Below, one piece after another: positions 8,181 to 16,306 of a stretch of 64,000 nt of DNA (its first letter is position 1; every line of letters starts with the position of its first letter). The stretch is from Leptospirales bacterium. GTDB lineage: Bacteria; Spirochaetota; Leptospiria; Leptospirales; Leptonemataceae. The stretch covers positions 62,001 through 126,000 of the forward strand of contig JAIBBM010000005.1 in the NCBI GenBank assembly GCA_019694685.1. Reading direction: 5' to 3'. Position numbers and translations under genes: made by a program. A model generated the notes under the pieces. The model was given only the letters and a program-made list of their open reading frames with translations, was not told the origin of the DNA and ran no database searches.

Positions 8181-10304
8181 TTGAACTCTCGCCGGCGTGA
8201 CCTGACTGCATATGCCCTGATGCTTCTGATCGCAAGCGTTGTTCTGGTTTTCATCTTTATCACTGCCGCCCGGACATTTGGTGCAGACTGGGCGCGCGTT
8301 ACTTCTTTTGGCGATTTTGATCTGAGCGGGTTTCGGGCGCACCTGAAAGACTCAACGAGCATTCTTTTCTTTCAGATTCTGGCGATTCTCGGACTTTCCT
8401 TTCTGGTTGCACGCATCGTCAGACGTCTGGGCCAGCCTGAAGTGATCGGTGAAATGATCGCTGGCATTATGCTTGGTCCGTCTCTTCTGGGATTTCTGTG
8501 GCCGGATGCTTACACGGCCCTCTTTCCTCCGGCATCTCTTGGGAACCTGGCCAGTCTATCTCAACTCGGTTTGATGATCTTCCTTTTTCTCATCGGAATG
8601 GAAGTCGATTTGAGTCACATTCGCAATCATCTTCGCGCCGCTATTTTCATCAGTCATGCGGCCATTGTTATCCCCTTCACCTTAGGTGTGTTACTCGCTC
8701 TTTACATCTATAGACAGTATTCGCCAGCAGGTGTGGATTTCCTATCTTTCGGTTTGTTCATAGGGATTTCCGTGAGCATCACTGCTTTCCCGGTTCTGGC
8801 GCGCATTGTTCAAGAACGGGGCCTTCTTGGTTCGCCTACCGGCAGAATGGCTCTTACAGTGGCAGCCATCGACGACGCGACTGCCTGGTGCATTCTCGCG
8901 CTGGTGGTTGCGCTGGTCCAGGCGAAAGGAGTCGCATCTGCTTTTGTAACTGTAGTGCTGGCTCTTACCTACGTGCTCGTGATGTTGTTTGTTGTCAGGC
9001 CATTCCTGAATCGAATGGGAACCGTCTACTATACGCGCGAAATCATTGGGCGTGGAGTAATGGCATCCATCATTCTATTGATTCTGGGTTCTGCTGTTTT
9101 GACTCAATTGATTGGCATTCATGCGCTTTTTGGTGCATTTATGGCGGGCGTTGTGCTTCCTGCCGATTCCAGGTTTGGTCATCTGGTGGCAGAGAAACTG
9201 CGCGATTTCGCAAGCGTCATTCTACTTCCTTTGTTTTTCGCACTGACTGGTGTTCGCACTGATTTCGTTTTGATTTTTAAATCTGGCGCCTGGGACGTAA
9301 TGGGCCTTGTACTTCTGGTGGCGATTGGCGGAAAAGTGGGAGGCGGAATGCTTTCTGCATTGCTCGTCGGAATGAAGCCAAAGCCTGCGCTTGAGCTCGG
9401 TGTATTGATCAACACTCGCGGTCTCATCGAACTGATCATCCTGAACGTCGGCTATGACCTCGGAATTCTGACCAGAGAGCTTTTCGCAGTCCTGGTATTA
9501 ATGGCGTTCATCACTACCTTCATGACTGGTCCTATCCTCAGCATTATGCATCGCAAGCGATCCGAGGACGTGCCTGTTGCAGTTAAGCCACCCTCTGCGC
9601 GCGGAATTCTATTTTCCTTTGGTCCTGTCTTGACGGGCATTTCCCTTCTTCGCATAGCAAGCCTTCTGCGAAAGGAGGGTGAGCGCATAACGGCCGCTCA
9701 TTTTCATAGAAGTTCTGAACTATTAGGACGCGATCCTGTAGAGGGAAAGATCTTCCGAGCATTGCATGCAAGAGCAGCGGATTCCGGATTGCAGCTGGCC
9801 ACTGTGGAAGGTGTGGCCACGGATATTTCCGAAGACATACTTTCCACCATCCAGAAGGAGCGGCCGGAACTTTTGCTCCTGGGAGGAGCTCGCTCCATGT
9901 TCAGCAAGAACAGGATTGGCGGCAAAGTGGGAGAGGTTCTCAAAGACGCCTCGAGTGCAGTTGGAATTTACGTTGAGAAAGATCTCCCGGAAGAATTCAG
10001 GCAGGCAGGGATTTTGTTCTCACGCAGAAAAGACGGCTTTCTCATGGACTACGCGGAGCGGCTTCGTGGATCCGGAGTCGATGTGATTATCCTTCCGACT
10101 ACGGAAGATTTGATGGAACACCTGGTGGCCGCGCAGTGTCCCTTCCCGATGCGTTTGGACAACGATCTTTACGGTGAATTCGATTTGCTGGTGGTCAGCG
10201 TGCCGCACTGGCTGGAAAAAAGGTATCTGTATTCGGACTGGATGGACGATCCGCCCTGCTCTCTTTTGTTGATTCGCGAAAGCTCAGAGCCAGCCGGGGA
10301 ATAA
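8181..10304 (+). CDS. Cation:proton antiporter (CPA2 family) with C-terminal regulatory domain
   Basis: This 707-residue protein starts with an extra N-terminal anchor (residues 10-33). It is followed by a Na_H_Exchanger module of about 12 spans (residues 55-455) with the G-Q-P-x-V-I-G-E-M-x-A-G-I-x-L-G-P-S entry motif. The ion-binding pair A-I-D-D lies near residue 233; two adjacent aspartates are the NapA-like, electrogenic pattern. It exchanges Na+ or K+ for H+ across the inner membrane. Residues 470-707 are soluble and resemble universal-stress-protein-like domains found on this family, not TrkA-N. The start is TTG 8181 preceded by AAAGGTAGG; ATG 8220 (residue 14) is an alternative. Transcription ends at the hairpin 10305-10326. 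Confidence 0.85.
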   Translation: MNSRRRDLTAYALMLLIASVVLVFIFITAARTFGADWARVTSFGDFDLSGFRAHLKDSTSILFFQILAILGLSFLVARIVRRLGQPEVIGEMIAGIMLGPSLLGFLWPDAYTALFPPASLGNLASLSQLGLMIFLFLIGMEVDLSHIRNHLRAAIFISHAAIVIPFTLGVLLALYIYRQYSPAGVDFLSFGLFIGISVSITAFPVLARIVQERGLLGSPTGRMALTVAAIDDATAWCILALVVALVQAKGVASAFVTVVLALTYVLVMLFVVRPFLNRMGTVYYTREIIGRGVMASIILLILGSAVLTQLIGIHALFGAFMAGVVLPADSRFGHLVAEKLRDFASVILLPLFFALTGVRTDFVLIFKSGAWDVMGLVLLVAIGGKVGGGMLSALLVGMKPKPALELGVLINTRGLIELIILNVGYDLGILTRELFAVLVLMAFITTFMTGPILSIMHRKRSEDVPVAVKPPSARGILFSFGPVLTGISLLRIASLLRKEGERITAAHFHRSSELLGRDPVEGKIFRALHARAADSGLQLATVEGVATDISEDILSTIQKERPELLLLGGARSMFSKNRIGGKVGEVLKDASSAVGIYVEKDLPEEFRQAGILFSRRKDGFLMDYAERLRGSGVDVIILPTTEDLMEHLVAAQCPFPMRLDNDLYGEFDLLVVSVPHWLEKRYLYSDWMDDPPCSLLLIRESSEPAGE

Positions 10305-10326
10305 AAAACCCGCCGAAGCGGGTTTT
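10305..10326. terminator. Bidirectional intrinsic terminator between antiporter and Cys-rich lipoprotein
   Basis: A 9-base-pair stem (AAAACCCGC / GCGGGTTTT) closes a 4-base loop. Read leftward the loop is TTCG, the very stable UUCG tetraloop, and the stem is followed by TTTTTTAT, an excellent terminator for the lipoprotein gene ending at 10351. Read rightward the loop is CGAA with GAGTTTTCTT after it, which is adequate for the antiporter gene ending one base before. Confidence 0.9.
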
Positions 10327-10350
10327 GAGTTTTCTTATGAGTGAAGCGTA

Positions 10351-10692
10351 TTATTTGTTTGGAGCTGGCATCATTGGCATGATACCCTGAGCAGATGCTG
10401 CGAAGCATTTCATTGTATCCAGTTTAGCACATGGCGCTTTTTGGATGCAATCGATCACTTGAGGTGTAAAAGCAGCCGTCTGTGGGCTCTTGTCCAGGCC
10501 TGCGAACATCTTCTGGCAGGCTTCAGGCTGCATCAGAAGCATCTTCGATTGCGGATTCTGGTCGCATTTGGTTACAGTGGCGCAAATCTCATCGTATTTG
10601 GAGAGATCGGGGCCTTTCTTCTTGCAGTTTGCATTTACCAAAAGCAAGGCGGATAGCGTCAGAGTCACACTGATCAGAAGTGTTTTTTTCAT
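10351..10692 (-). CDS. Small Cys-rich lipoprotein
   Basis: This 113-residue protein begins MKKTLL, has a hydrophobic stretch, and a spirochaete-type lipobox V-N-A-N-C with Cys near residue 22, followed by charged KKKGPD. The mature part has five more cysteines, which suggests disulfides in the periplasm or at the surface. It resembles the small Cys-rich lipoproteins annotated across Leptospira (TIGR04454-like, from memory and not searched). Function is unknown. ATG 10692 is preferred over an upstream TTG at 10710 because it gives a canonical signal peptide. A possible promoter sits directly upstream and the UUCG terminator follows. Confidence 0.75.
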   Translation of the reverse strand: MKKTLLISVTLTLSALLLVNANCKKKGPDLSKYDEICATVTKCDQNPQSKMLLMQPEACQKMFAGLDKSPQTAAFTPQVIDCIQKAPCAKLDTMKCFAASAQGIMPMMPAPNK

Positions 10693-10698
10693 GCGGCA

Positions 10699-10726
10699 AT
10701 TTTGCAACAAAATGCCACATTGTCAA
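10699..10726 (-). promoter_or_regulatory. Candidate sigma-70-type promoter for the Cys-rich lipoprotein
   Basis: On the minus strand TTGACA (complement of 10721-10726) is a perfect -35. It is followed after 16 bases by AAAATT (complement of 10699-10704), a weak -10. The ATG at 10692 lies only 6 bases beyond the -10, so a transcript from here would begin at or near the start codon (leaderless), and no Shine-Dalgarno is visible. The -10 is poor, so this is tentative. Confidence 0.35.
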
Positions 10727-10768
10727 CCCATTCGAGCGTGCTGTTTTCGCCACCCGAATGCCGCAACA

Positions 10769-12886
10769 TCACTTTCGCAGAACCTCGATGGCGCCCGTCC
10801 AGTTTTCTGGCACAGGTCCCGACAGGAATTTGGTGCAGAGTTTGTAGTACACTTTCGCCACAGAGTCAGCCGGATACTCGAGGAGCACCTCGCGAAAGAG
10901 CTTTCTTGCTTCCGCAAATTCTTTTTCTCTGAAATGAGCGATTCCAACAGAAATGAATGCGCTGGTTCTGGACTTGAATTCAGCAATTTCTTCCGGGTCC
11001 GCGTCAAAGACTTCATATAGAGAGATCGGATGCGTTTTGCCTTTCACCAGAATGGAGCCGATTTCTCTGATTCGATATTTGTCAGGCGAGCTTAGATCCG
11101 TGCGAAGTGCCTCTGAAATGATGATGCCCGCCTTGTAGTAAGACGTCATCCCTTCAATACGAGAGGCAACGTTGACCGTGTTTCCGATTACAGTAGTATC
11201 GATTCGATTGGAGCTGCCTACCGCTCCAATGATCAGTGGACCAGTGTGCAGACCGATTCCAATGTCAATAGGCGGGTAGCCCGAGTTTTTTCTGCGATTG
11301 TTGTAATCAGGCATCGTGCGGCGCATGGCAATGGCCGCGTCGAGGCCGCGCTCAGATGGAGTCTTGGATTGAACTTCTCCTGCAGCCTGTGAGAACAAAG
11401 CCATGATGCCATCGCCCAGGAATTTGTCTACATAGCCACTTTCTGCCGCAATCAGAGGTTCCATTCGCGCCAGGTACGAATTCAAGAAGCGGAAGTTGTC
11501 ATCCGGATTCATGGTTTCGGACAGAGTCGTGAATCCGCGAATGTCAGAGAACAGCACGTTCATGAGCCGAAGAGCGTTGTCCCCGACCTTGAGGTCTGCG
11601 GCAGATGATTTCTCCATTTGTTCGAGCACCTGCGTCGGCACAAATCTATAAAACGCAAGGGAAAGCTCGCGAAGCTCATCATTGAGTGCTCTTTCGGATT
11701 TCTCCAGACGCCTGAGCCTGAGTGCGATGGTTCCAACAATCGATAGGATGAACAGAAAGAACGTGGCTTGAAACAGACGAACGTCAGAGACCACGAGAAA
11801 AGACGCAACAATGTCAAAGACTGCAGACAAGAGGGCGAGAAGAAAAGTGGCCCCCATTACGTATGCGTCTGGATCACGTGCGATCACGTAACGGATCATC
11901 AAAAACAAAAGGAACGGAAGCTGTACGAGCGCTGTCAATTGCCAGATCGGGAGTGCCACTCTTGCGTATTGAAATGGAAGAAACCCGGCCACAAGTGCCA
12001 GAGAGATATTCCACACTAGAGCTGGCCGGAGTGCCCATTTGAATCGCCCAGGTTCAAAATAGTCTACAATGAAATAGCTGATCCCAGGCATCAGACAGAA
12101 CAGAGAAACAAGTTCGGCCTTCTTTAGAATCGCCGTGTCCATGGTTGGGAAAATGGAAAAGACTGAATTTGAGATCAAGATACTGTAGAATGCGAGCATC
12201 ACGGAGAGCAGACCGAAGGAAAGGTTATATCTTTGCTGGCGATTGCTCAAGTACAGAATGATGTGATATAGACCAAAGAAAAAATAAACAGAATAGAGCA
12301 TGAAGGAGAAAAGTTCGTTGTTCTTCGCACGCAGGTTTTCCGCTGTGTCGATTTCGTAACCGTTTCGCATGTAGAATCCTGAATAATCGTTCAGGTAAAG
12401 AGAAGTGACGGCTGCAGTTCCCCTGATGTGAAAGACAAGTGTGTTGTCTTCGCGTAGCAATGCAGGCGGAAGATCTACATGTACTCCTTTGATTGTGCGA
12501 AATGTCTGGATTTCTCCTCGAGCAGATGAATGGATTTCGCGGCGAACAGATACGCCGTTTAAAAATATTTCCCAGTTTTCGCCGATCACAGGCAAATACA
12601 GTGCGACGCTTCTCTTGCCGGGTGATTCGAGTGAGAAGTGAGTTTCGAGAGTCCAGTCATGAGTCCCAGAACCTGTTGGAACGGGAAGAATGCGGTCCAG
12701 TAAGATTGGAAATGATTTTACGGGGATGCAGTTCGCATTCGCCGGAAGGCCCAGGGCGAAGTCCGATTGAAATCCGCTGCAGGCGCGCCATCTTGACTGC
12801 GTCAGATCGATTGGGAATCCTGACCGGTCCAAAGGCGCTGAACAGCCTGCGGCAAGCAGGAGTAGAAGGAATACGTTTCGAATCAT
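10769..12886 (-). CDS. 7TMR-DISM adenylyl cyclase (class IIIb), lipoprotein-type N-terminus
   Basis: This 705-residue membrane sensor-cyclase starts with MIRN, a hydrophobic run and A-A-G-C, a lipobox. A periplasmic 7TMR-DISMED2-like domain (about 30-165), seven membrane spans (about 175-385), a short coiled linker and a class III catalytic domain (about 430-610) follow. Both metal aspartates are present (FSDIRGF and DKFLGDGIM), with the substrate Lys in VDKFLGD, Thr in T-T-V-I-G-N, and the transition-state Asn/Arg pair in NTVNVASR. The Thr marks class IIIb, often bicarbonate-responsive. The tail (640-705) looks TPR-like and ends C-T-K-F-L-S-G-P-V-P-E-N-W-x-G. An upstream TTG at 12931 overlaps the FecR gene stop as TTGA; ATG 12886 is chosen for the cleaner lipoprotein signal. 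Confidence 0.85.
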   Translation of the reverse strand: MIRNVFLLLLLAAGCSAPLDRSGFPIDLTQSRWRACSGFQSDFALGLPANANCIPVKSFPILLDRILPVPTGSGTHDWTLETHFSLESPGKRSVALYLPVIGENWEIFLNGVSVRREIHSSARGEIQTFRTIKGVHVDLPPALLREDNTLVFHIRGTAAVTSLYLNDYSGFYMRNGYEIDTAENLRAKNNELFSFMLYSVYFFFGLYHIILYLSNRQQRYNLSFGLLSVMLAFYSILISNSVFSIFPTMDTAILKKAELVSLFCLMPGISYFIVDYFEPGRFKWALRPALVWNISLALVAGFLPFQYARVALPIWQLTALVQLPFLLFLMIRYVIARDPDAYVMGATFLLALLSAVFDIVASFLVVSDVRLFQATFFLFILSIVGTIALRLRRLEKSERALNDELRELSLAFYRFVPTQVLEQMEKSSAADLKVGDNALRLMNVLFSDIRGFTTLSETMNPDDNFRFLNSYLARMEPLIAAESGYVDKFLGDGIMALFSQAAGEVQSKTPSERGLDAAIAMRRTMPDYNNRRKNSGYPPIDIGIGLHTGPLIIGAVGSSNRIDTTVIGNTVNVASRIEGMTSYYKAGIIISEALRTDLSSPDKYRIREIGSILVKGKTHPISLYEVFDADPEEIAEFKSRTSAFISVGIAHFREKEFAEARKLFREVLLEYPADSVAKVYYKLCTKFLSGPVPENWTGAIEVLRK

Positions 12887-12927
12887 GGCCCTTTTGGATT
12901 GCTCTAACGTTATGCGGGATTGGTTGG

Positions 12928-14049
12928 TCAAAATTCAATGCCGCTGACTTCTGCATCGCTGAATGTTTTGCTTCCTTCCGCAGTTAGCACGAGATAGTCC
13001 GCACCGTTCTGGTAAATGACTCCGCGAATTCTGGTTCCATTTTTAAGCAGCAGGGTTTCCGAAGCTTTGCCCATGATCTGTTCAATGCGCGAGAGAAGCT
13101 GCGCCTGTATCGCGTCGTTTCTTGCCTTGACTGCGGGTCCAGCCGCAGTCTGGTCTTTTGCTTTTGCCTGTTCAATGGAAATAAGTTCTTCGTATTCTTT
13201 GAGCTTGCGATCCCATTCTTCTTTTGGAACAGACTCTACTGTGGGAGGTGCAGGCGGGCGGCTCAGGGAAGATTTCAGTTTTGTTTGTGACTCTGGACTC
13301 TGAAAGTGTTTCGCGCTGGCCGCCTGCGCGCTTGCGATTTGCTCCGGAGAAACGGTCTCTTTTCCGGCGAGAGCTTTGAATTCCGGAGAATTGAGAAGCG
13401 GCCCCAGGCCCGAGTCTTCTAGCCACTGGTCTTTTGCTTTTGGATCGAGCGTGGCGCTCTTGCCGCTTTCGATGATGGTTTCTGTTTTGTCCAGGGCTCC
13501 CGTCAGTTGTGCTAGTTCTGGGATTTGCGACGCGGCGGCCGAATCTTCCAGTTCTGTGATTCTGGTGCGGGCTGCGACTTTTCCGTCGAGTACAGTGACG
13601 CGCGCCATATTTCCTGGATCGATCGCTGTTTCGAATTTAGTGCCCCTTACAGATGCAAGAGCGGAAGGCATTCTCACGAGCATTCTTTCCTTTGCCCCGA
13701 GTTTTTCAACCTGAGTGAGGAGTGTGCCTTTCGATTGTTCAGGAGAAATATTCAGCTGGCCTTCCGGGTCCACAAACCCAGCCAGAGTGACTTCTGTATT
13801 TTCTCGCAGACGCATGGCGATGGATGCTTCTGTTTCGCGCACCTGGAGATCCAGAATGGACTGAGCTCCCACTGAAATGAGTTCATGATCCTGGATGATT
13901 TCCCCGGTTGTGATTTCGCGGCCCCCTGCCCGAACGGAGCCCACCTTGAAAAGAACAAGTGCAGTAACTTTCGCAGGTTTTCGGACTCTGGGCGCTTCCT
14001 TGCAAGAGAAGCTCACGATCAGAATGAAAATAGAAAGCCACAGACGCAT
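12928..14049 (-). CDS. FecR-domain lipoprotein with C-terminal SH3-like domain
   Basis: This 373-residue protein opens with MRLW, a hydrophobic run and S-F-S-C, a lipobox. Residues about 30-165 are a FecR-type domain, with the typical G-x-V-x-x-x-x-x-x-x-I-x-x-G-E-I-I-x-x-x-x-x-I-x-V-G start and A-S-V-R-G-T-K-F near residue 136. The middle is Ala/Glu/Lys-rich and probably helical. The last 45 residues (K-N-G-T-R-I-R-G-V-I) resemble a small SH3/LSM-like beta domain also seen at the N-terminus of the protein at 35235-36533. FecR domains act in the periplasm as sensors or scaffold binders. The gene is tightly upstream of the DISM cyclase (stop at 12928), which suggests it presents a signal to that sensor. 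ATG 14049 is chosen over TTG 14067 for the signal peptide. Confidence 0.78.
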   Translation of the reverse strand: MRLWLSIFILIVSFSCKEAPRVRKPAKVTALVLFKVGSVRAGGREITTGEIIQDHELISVGAQSILDLQVRETEASIAMRLRENTEVTLAGFVDPEGQLNISPEQSKGTLLTQVEKLGAKERMLVRMPSALASVRGTKFETAIDPGNMARVTVLDGKVAARTRITELEDSAAASQIPELAQLTGALDKTETIIESGKSATLDPKAKDQWLEDSGLGPLLNSPEFKALAGKETVSPEQIASAQAASAKHFQSPESQTKLKSSLSRPPAPPTVESVPKEEWDRKLKEYEELISIEQAKAKDQTAAGPAVKARNDAIQAQLLSRIEQIMGKASETLLLKNGTRIRGVIYQNGADYLVLTAEGSKTFSDAEVSGIEF

Positions 14050-14101
14050 GGGGGACTCTATTCTCAAACACTCTGGTTTACAATCTAAAAATCGTCAGGG
14101 C

Positions 14102-15940
14102 TCAGATGACAGATGCAAGAAGTTCATAGGTTTCTCCCGTGAATTTCCCGATTTCTTCTGGTTGAACCGCTCCCTGCGATAGGCGCGCCAGTCCGTAGAT
14201 CGCGCGAGCTACTCTCTCCTGTTTGGAAGGTCCTTCTCCCGCAAGAATTCCTGGGCGAGAGAGAGCCTGGATCAAGGGATGCTTGAGATTCAAAACAAGA
14301 GTATGTTCTTCTCCCATCTTCGCATCCTGCATCTTGTACACCGCTGCCATTTCAGACATTCGTCTCATGAACTCTGGAAGCAGGATCAAAGCAGGCACCT
14401 GATCGTTTTTAAGCGATTCGATTCGGATGGTTACTTTAGGATTGGCCAGTGCCTTTGTGAATAGTTCTCGCACTCTGTCTTCGCTGCTCTTTGCGTCCGG
14501 ATCCACGATTTTGGAAGAGGCGCCTGCATCTACGATGTGTTCGGCGAGCTCTGCATCCACGCGAGTGAAGTGTACGCCAATTCCTTTTGATTCTAGAAAT
14601 TGAATGAAATGAGTGTCGATCACCTGCGGGAGATACACCGCTTCAATGCCCTGCTCTTTCAGCATTTGCATAGGCCCGGCCTGCTGGATGAGATCGCTTG
14701 CGTAGTAGATCTTTTCCTGAGCTCGTTCTTTGTTCTGCAATTGATATTCTTCGATGGTGCAGAATTTGTTTTCCTGTCCGGCGATTTCAAAAAGAACAGA
14801 TGCCTTTGCCTGGTCGTAGAATTTCTCATCGCTGAGCATGGCATATTTTACAAACGGACCAATTTCTCTCCAGATCTGCTCATACTGAGTTCTATTTTTC
14901 GTGAATTCTTCGTTGAGTCTGTCCGCAACTTTCTTCGTGATGTGAGAGGCAATCTTGCGAATTTCTGGATCTGTTTGCACATAAGACCTGGACACGTTGA
15001 GTGGAAGGTCTGGCAAATCCACAACGCCCTGGAGCATGGTGAGATACTTTGGAAGAATTTCCTGCGCCTCATCCGATACGAAAATGTTTCTACAAAAAAT
15101 CCGAACGCCGTTCTTGTTTACATCGAGTTCATGCAGCATCCGCGGGAAGTATAGAATTCCTTGCAGCCGAAATGGATGGTCCACGTTCAGGTGGATGTGA
15201 AAGAGAGGATCACCCTGGTGAGGAAATAAATACTTATAAAATTCAACGTACTCTTCTTTCTGAACTTGATTGGGCTGCTTGCTCCAGAGTGCGTCTTTGC
15301 GGTTCACCTGGGAGCCATCTACTCTTACAGGCACCGCCAGAAAGTCGCAATATTTTCGGACCAGTTCTGTAACTTCCAGTTTGTCTAAATGCGATTTGGA
15401 TTCATCGTCCATGTGAAGGCGAATTTCAGTTCCACGTTTTGTTCGCGACCCTGGCCCGCTTTCGTACTCTTCGCCTCCTTCCGAAGTCCAGTATGCCGCC
15501 TCTGCGTCCGGCTTGTAACTGCGAGTATCGATCTCCACTCGTTTTGCAACCATGAATGCTGAGTAGAATCCAAGCCCGAAGTGCCCGATGATTCCGTGGC
15601 CGTCCTTTTGTTCGTATTTCTTTACGAATTCTTCCGCACCCGAGAACGCAATTTGCGAAATGTATTTTTGAATCTCTTCGGCTGTCATTCCGATCCCATT
15701 ATCTTCAATGGTCAGAATTCCCTTTTCGCGATCGATGTGAATGTCTATGGCGAAGTCCTGATCATCCGCGCCAAAGATATCTTCGTGAAGTGAGACTTTG
15801 CGAAGCTTGGTGATTGCATCAAACGCGTTGGAAACCAGTTCGCGCATGTAGATTTCTTTTTCAGAGTAGAGCCATTTCTTGATGACCGGAAGTATATTGC
15901 CGGTTTGTATAGAAAGTTTACCTTTTTGAAGTGTGGACAT
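14102..15940 (-). CDS. htpG: Molecular chaperone HtpG (bacterial Hsp90)
   Basis: This 612-residue protein is full length for HtpG. The GHKL ATPase domain shows Y-S-E-K-E-I-Y-M-R-E-L-V-S-N-A-F-D-A with the catalytic Glu and ADP-binding Asn. It also has the D-N-G-I-G-M-T lid base and G-H-F-G-L-G-F-Y-S-A-F-M. The middle domain carries N-V-S-R-S-Y-V-Q with the Arg that contacts the gamma-phosphate, and the C-terminal dimerisation region is present. It folds clients in the cytosol under stress. A strong Shine-Dalgarno (GGAGGA) lies 3 bases before ATG 15940. It is 40 bases downstream of the Kazal-like gene and 52 bases upstream of the FecR gene on the same strand. No CIRCE element was seen upstream, so HrcA control of this copy is not supported. 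Confidence 0.97.
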   Translation of the reverse strand: MSTLQKGKLSIQTGNILPVIKKWLYSEKEIYMRELVSNAFDAITKLRKVSLHEDIFGADDQDFAIDIHIDREKGILTIEDNGIGMTAEEIQKYISQIAFSGAEEFVKKYEQKDGHGIIGHFGLGFYSAFMVAKRVEIDTRSYKPDAEAAYWTSEGGEEYESGPGSRTKRGTEIRLHMDDESKSHLDKLEVTELVRKYCDFLAVPVRVDGSQVNRKDALWSKQPNQVQKEEYVEFYKYLFPHQGDPLFHIHLNVDHPFRLQGILYFPRMLHELDVNKNGVRIFCRNIFVSDEAQEILPKYLTMLQGVVDLPDLPLNVSRSYVQTDPEIRKIASHITKKVADRLNEEFTKNRTQYEQIWREIGPFVKYAMLSDEKFYDQAKASVLFEIAGQENKFCTIEEYQLQNKERAQEKIYYASDLIQQAGPMQMLKEQGIEAVYLPQVIDTHFIQFLESKGIGVHFTRVDAELAEHIVDAGASSKIVDPDAKSSEDRVRELFTKALANPKVTIRIESLKNDQVPALILLPEFMRRMSEMAAVYKMQDAKMGEEHTLVLNLKHPLIQALSRPGILAGEGPSKQERVARAIYGLARLSQGAVQPEEIGKFTGETYELLASVI

Positions 15941-15980
15941 AGTTCCTCCAATTAAGAGGGCCGTATGCCTTTATGCAGGA

Positions 15981-16214
15981 CTATTTCTGCGGAGGGCAAG
16001 GACACGCGCGGTTGCACTCGATCTTAACACCGCGGCAGATTGCCATGCAGTTGTTCTTGAGAGTGCCAGTCTCTGTACAGACTTCGCCCGTTGGCAGGTC
16101 GAGACATTGCCCGCATTGATCTGTTTTCTTTTCTGGTTCCTGTGGCGGAGACTTACAAAAAGCTCCGGCGGAAAGGGCCAGAAAGATCGCACACAATCCT
16201 GCAAGTTTTCTCAT
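15981..16214 (-). CDS. Kazal-like domain lipoprotein
   Basis: This 77-residue protein has the signal MRKLAGLCAIFLALSAGAFC with a probable lipobox G-A-F-C near residue 20. The mature part has a tight cysteine pattern: C-G-Q-C, E-V-C, N-N-C-M-A-I-C-R-G-V, E-C, A-C-P-C. The block E-V-C...N-N-C-x-x-x-C-x-G-V...C-x-C-P matches the second half of Kazal-type serine-protease-inhibitor domains. If it folds as such, it would inhibit a protease at the cell surface or in the periplasm. It precedes htpG by 40 bases and may share its transcript. An overlapping reading frame of the same length (15971-16204) is a shadow without a signal. Inhibitor activity is inferred from spacing only. Confidence 0.7.
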   Translation of the reverse strand: MRKLAGLCAIFLALSAGAFCKSPPQEPEKKTDQCGQCLDLPTGEVCTETGTLKNNCMAICRGVKIECNRACPCPPQK

Positions 16215-16306
16215 ACAGCCCGATTTTAGGAAATGAGCGGAAAGGTCCGGGTCAAGCCCTTTTTTTTGGCGAGGGAAGCACTCTGAGATCCGTTAATTGA
16301 AGCAGT

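Noticed and set aside
15941-15980. Search for a CIRCE heat-shock operator before htpG
   Set aside because: The 40-base gap contains no TTAGCACTC/GAGTGCTAA inverted repeat.
15971-16204. Alternative minus-strand frame overlapping the Kazal-like gene
   Set aside because: No signal peptide or conserved pattern; the other frame has both signal and cysteine spacing.
16223-16255. TTGACC and TAAAAT upstream of the Kazal-like gene as a promoter
   Set aside because: The spacing is 21 bases, too long for a normal sigma-70 promoter.
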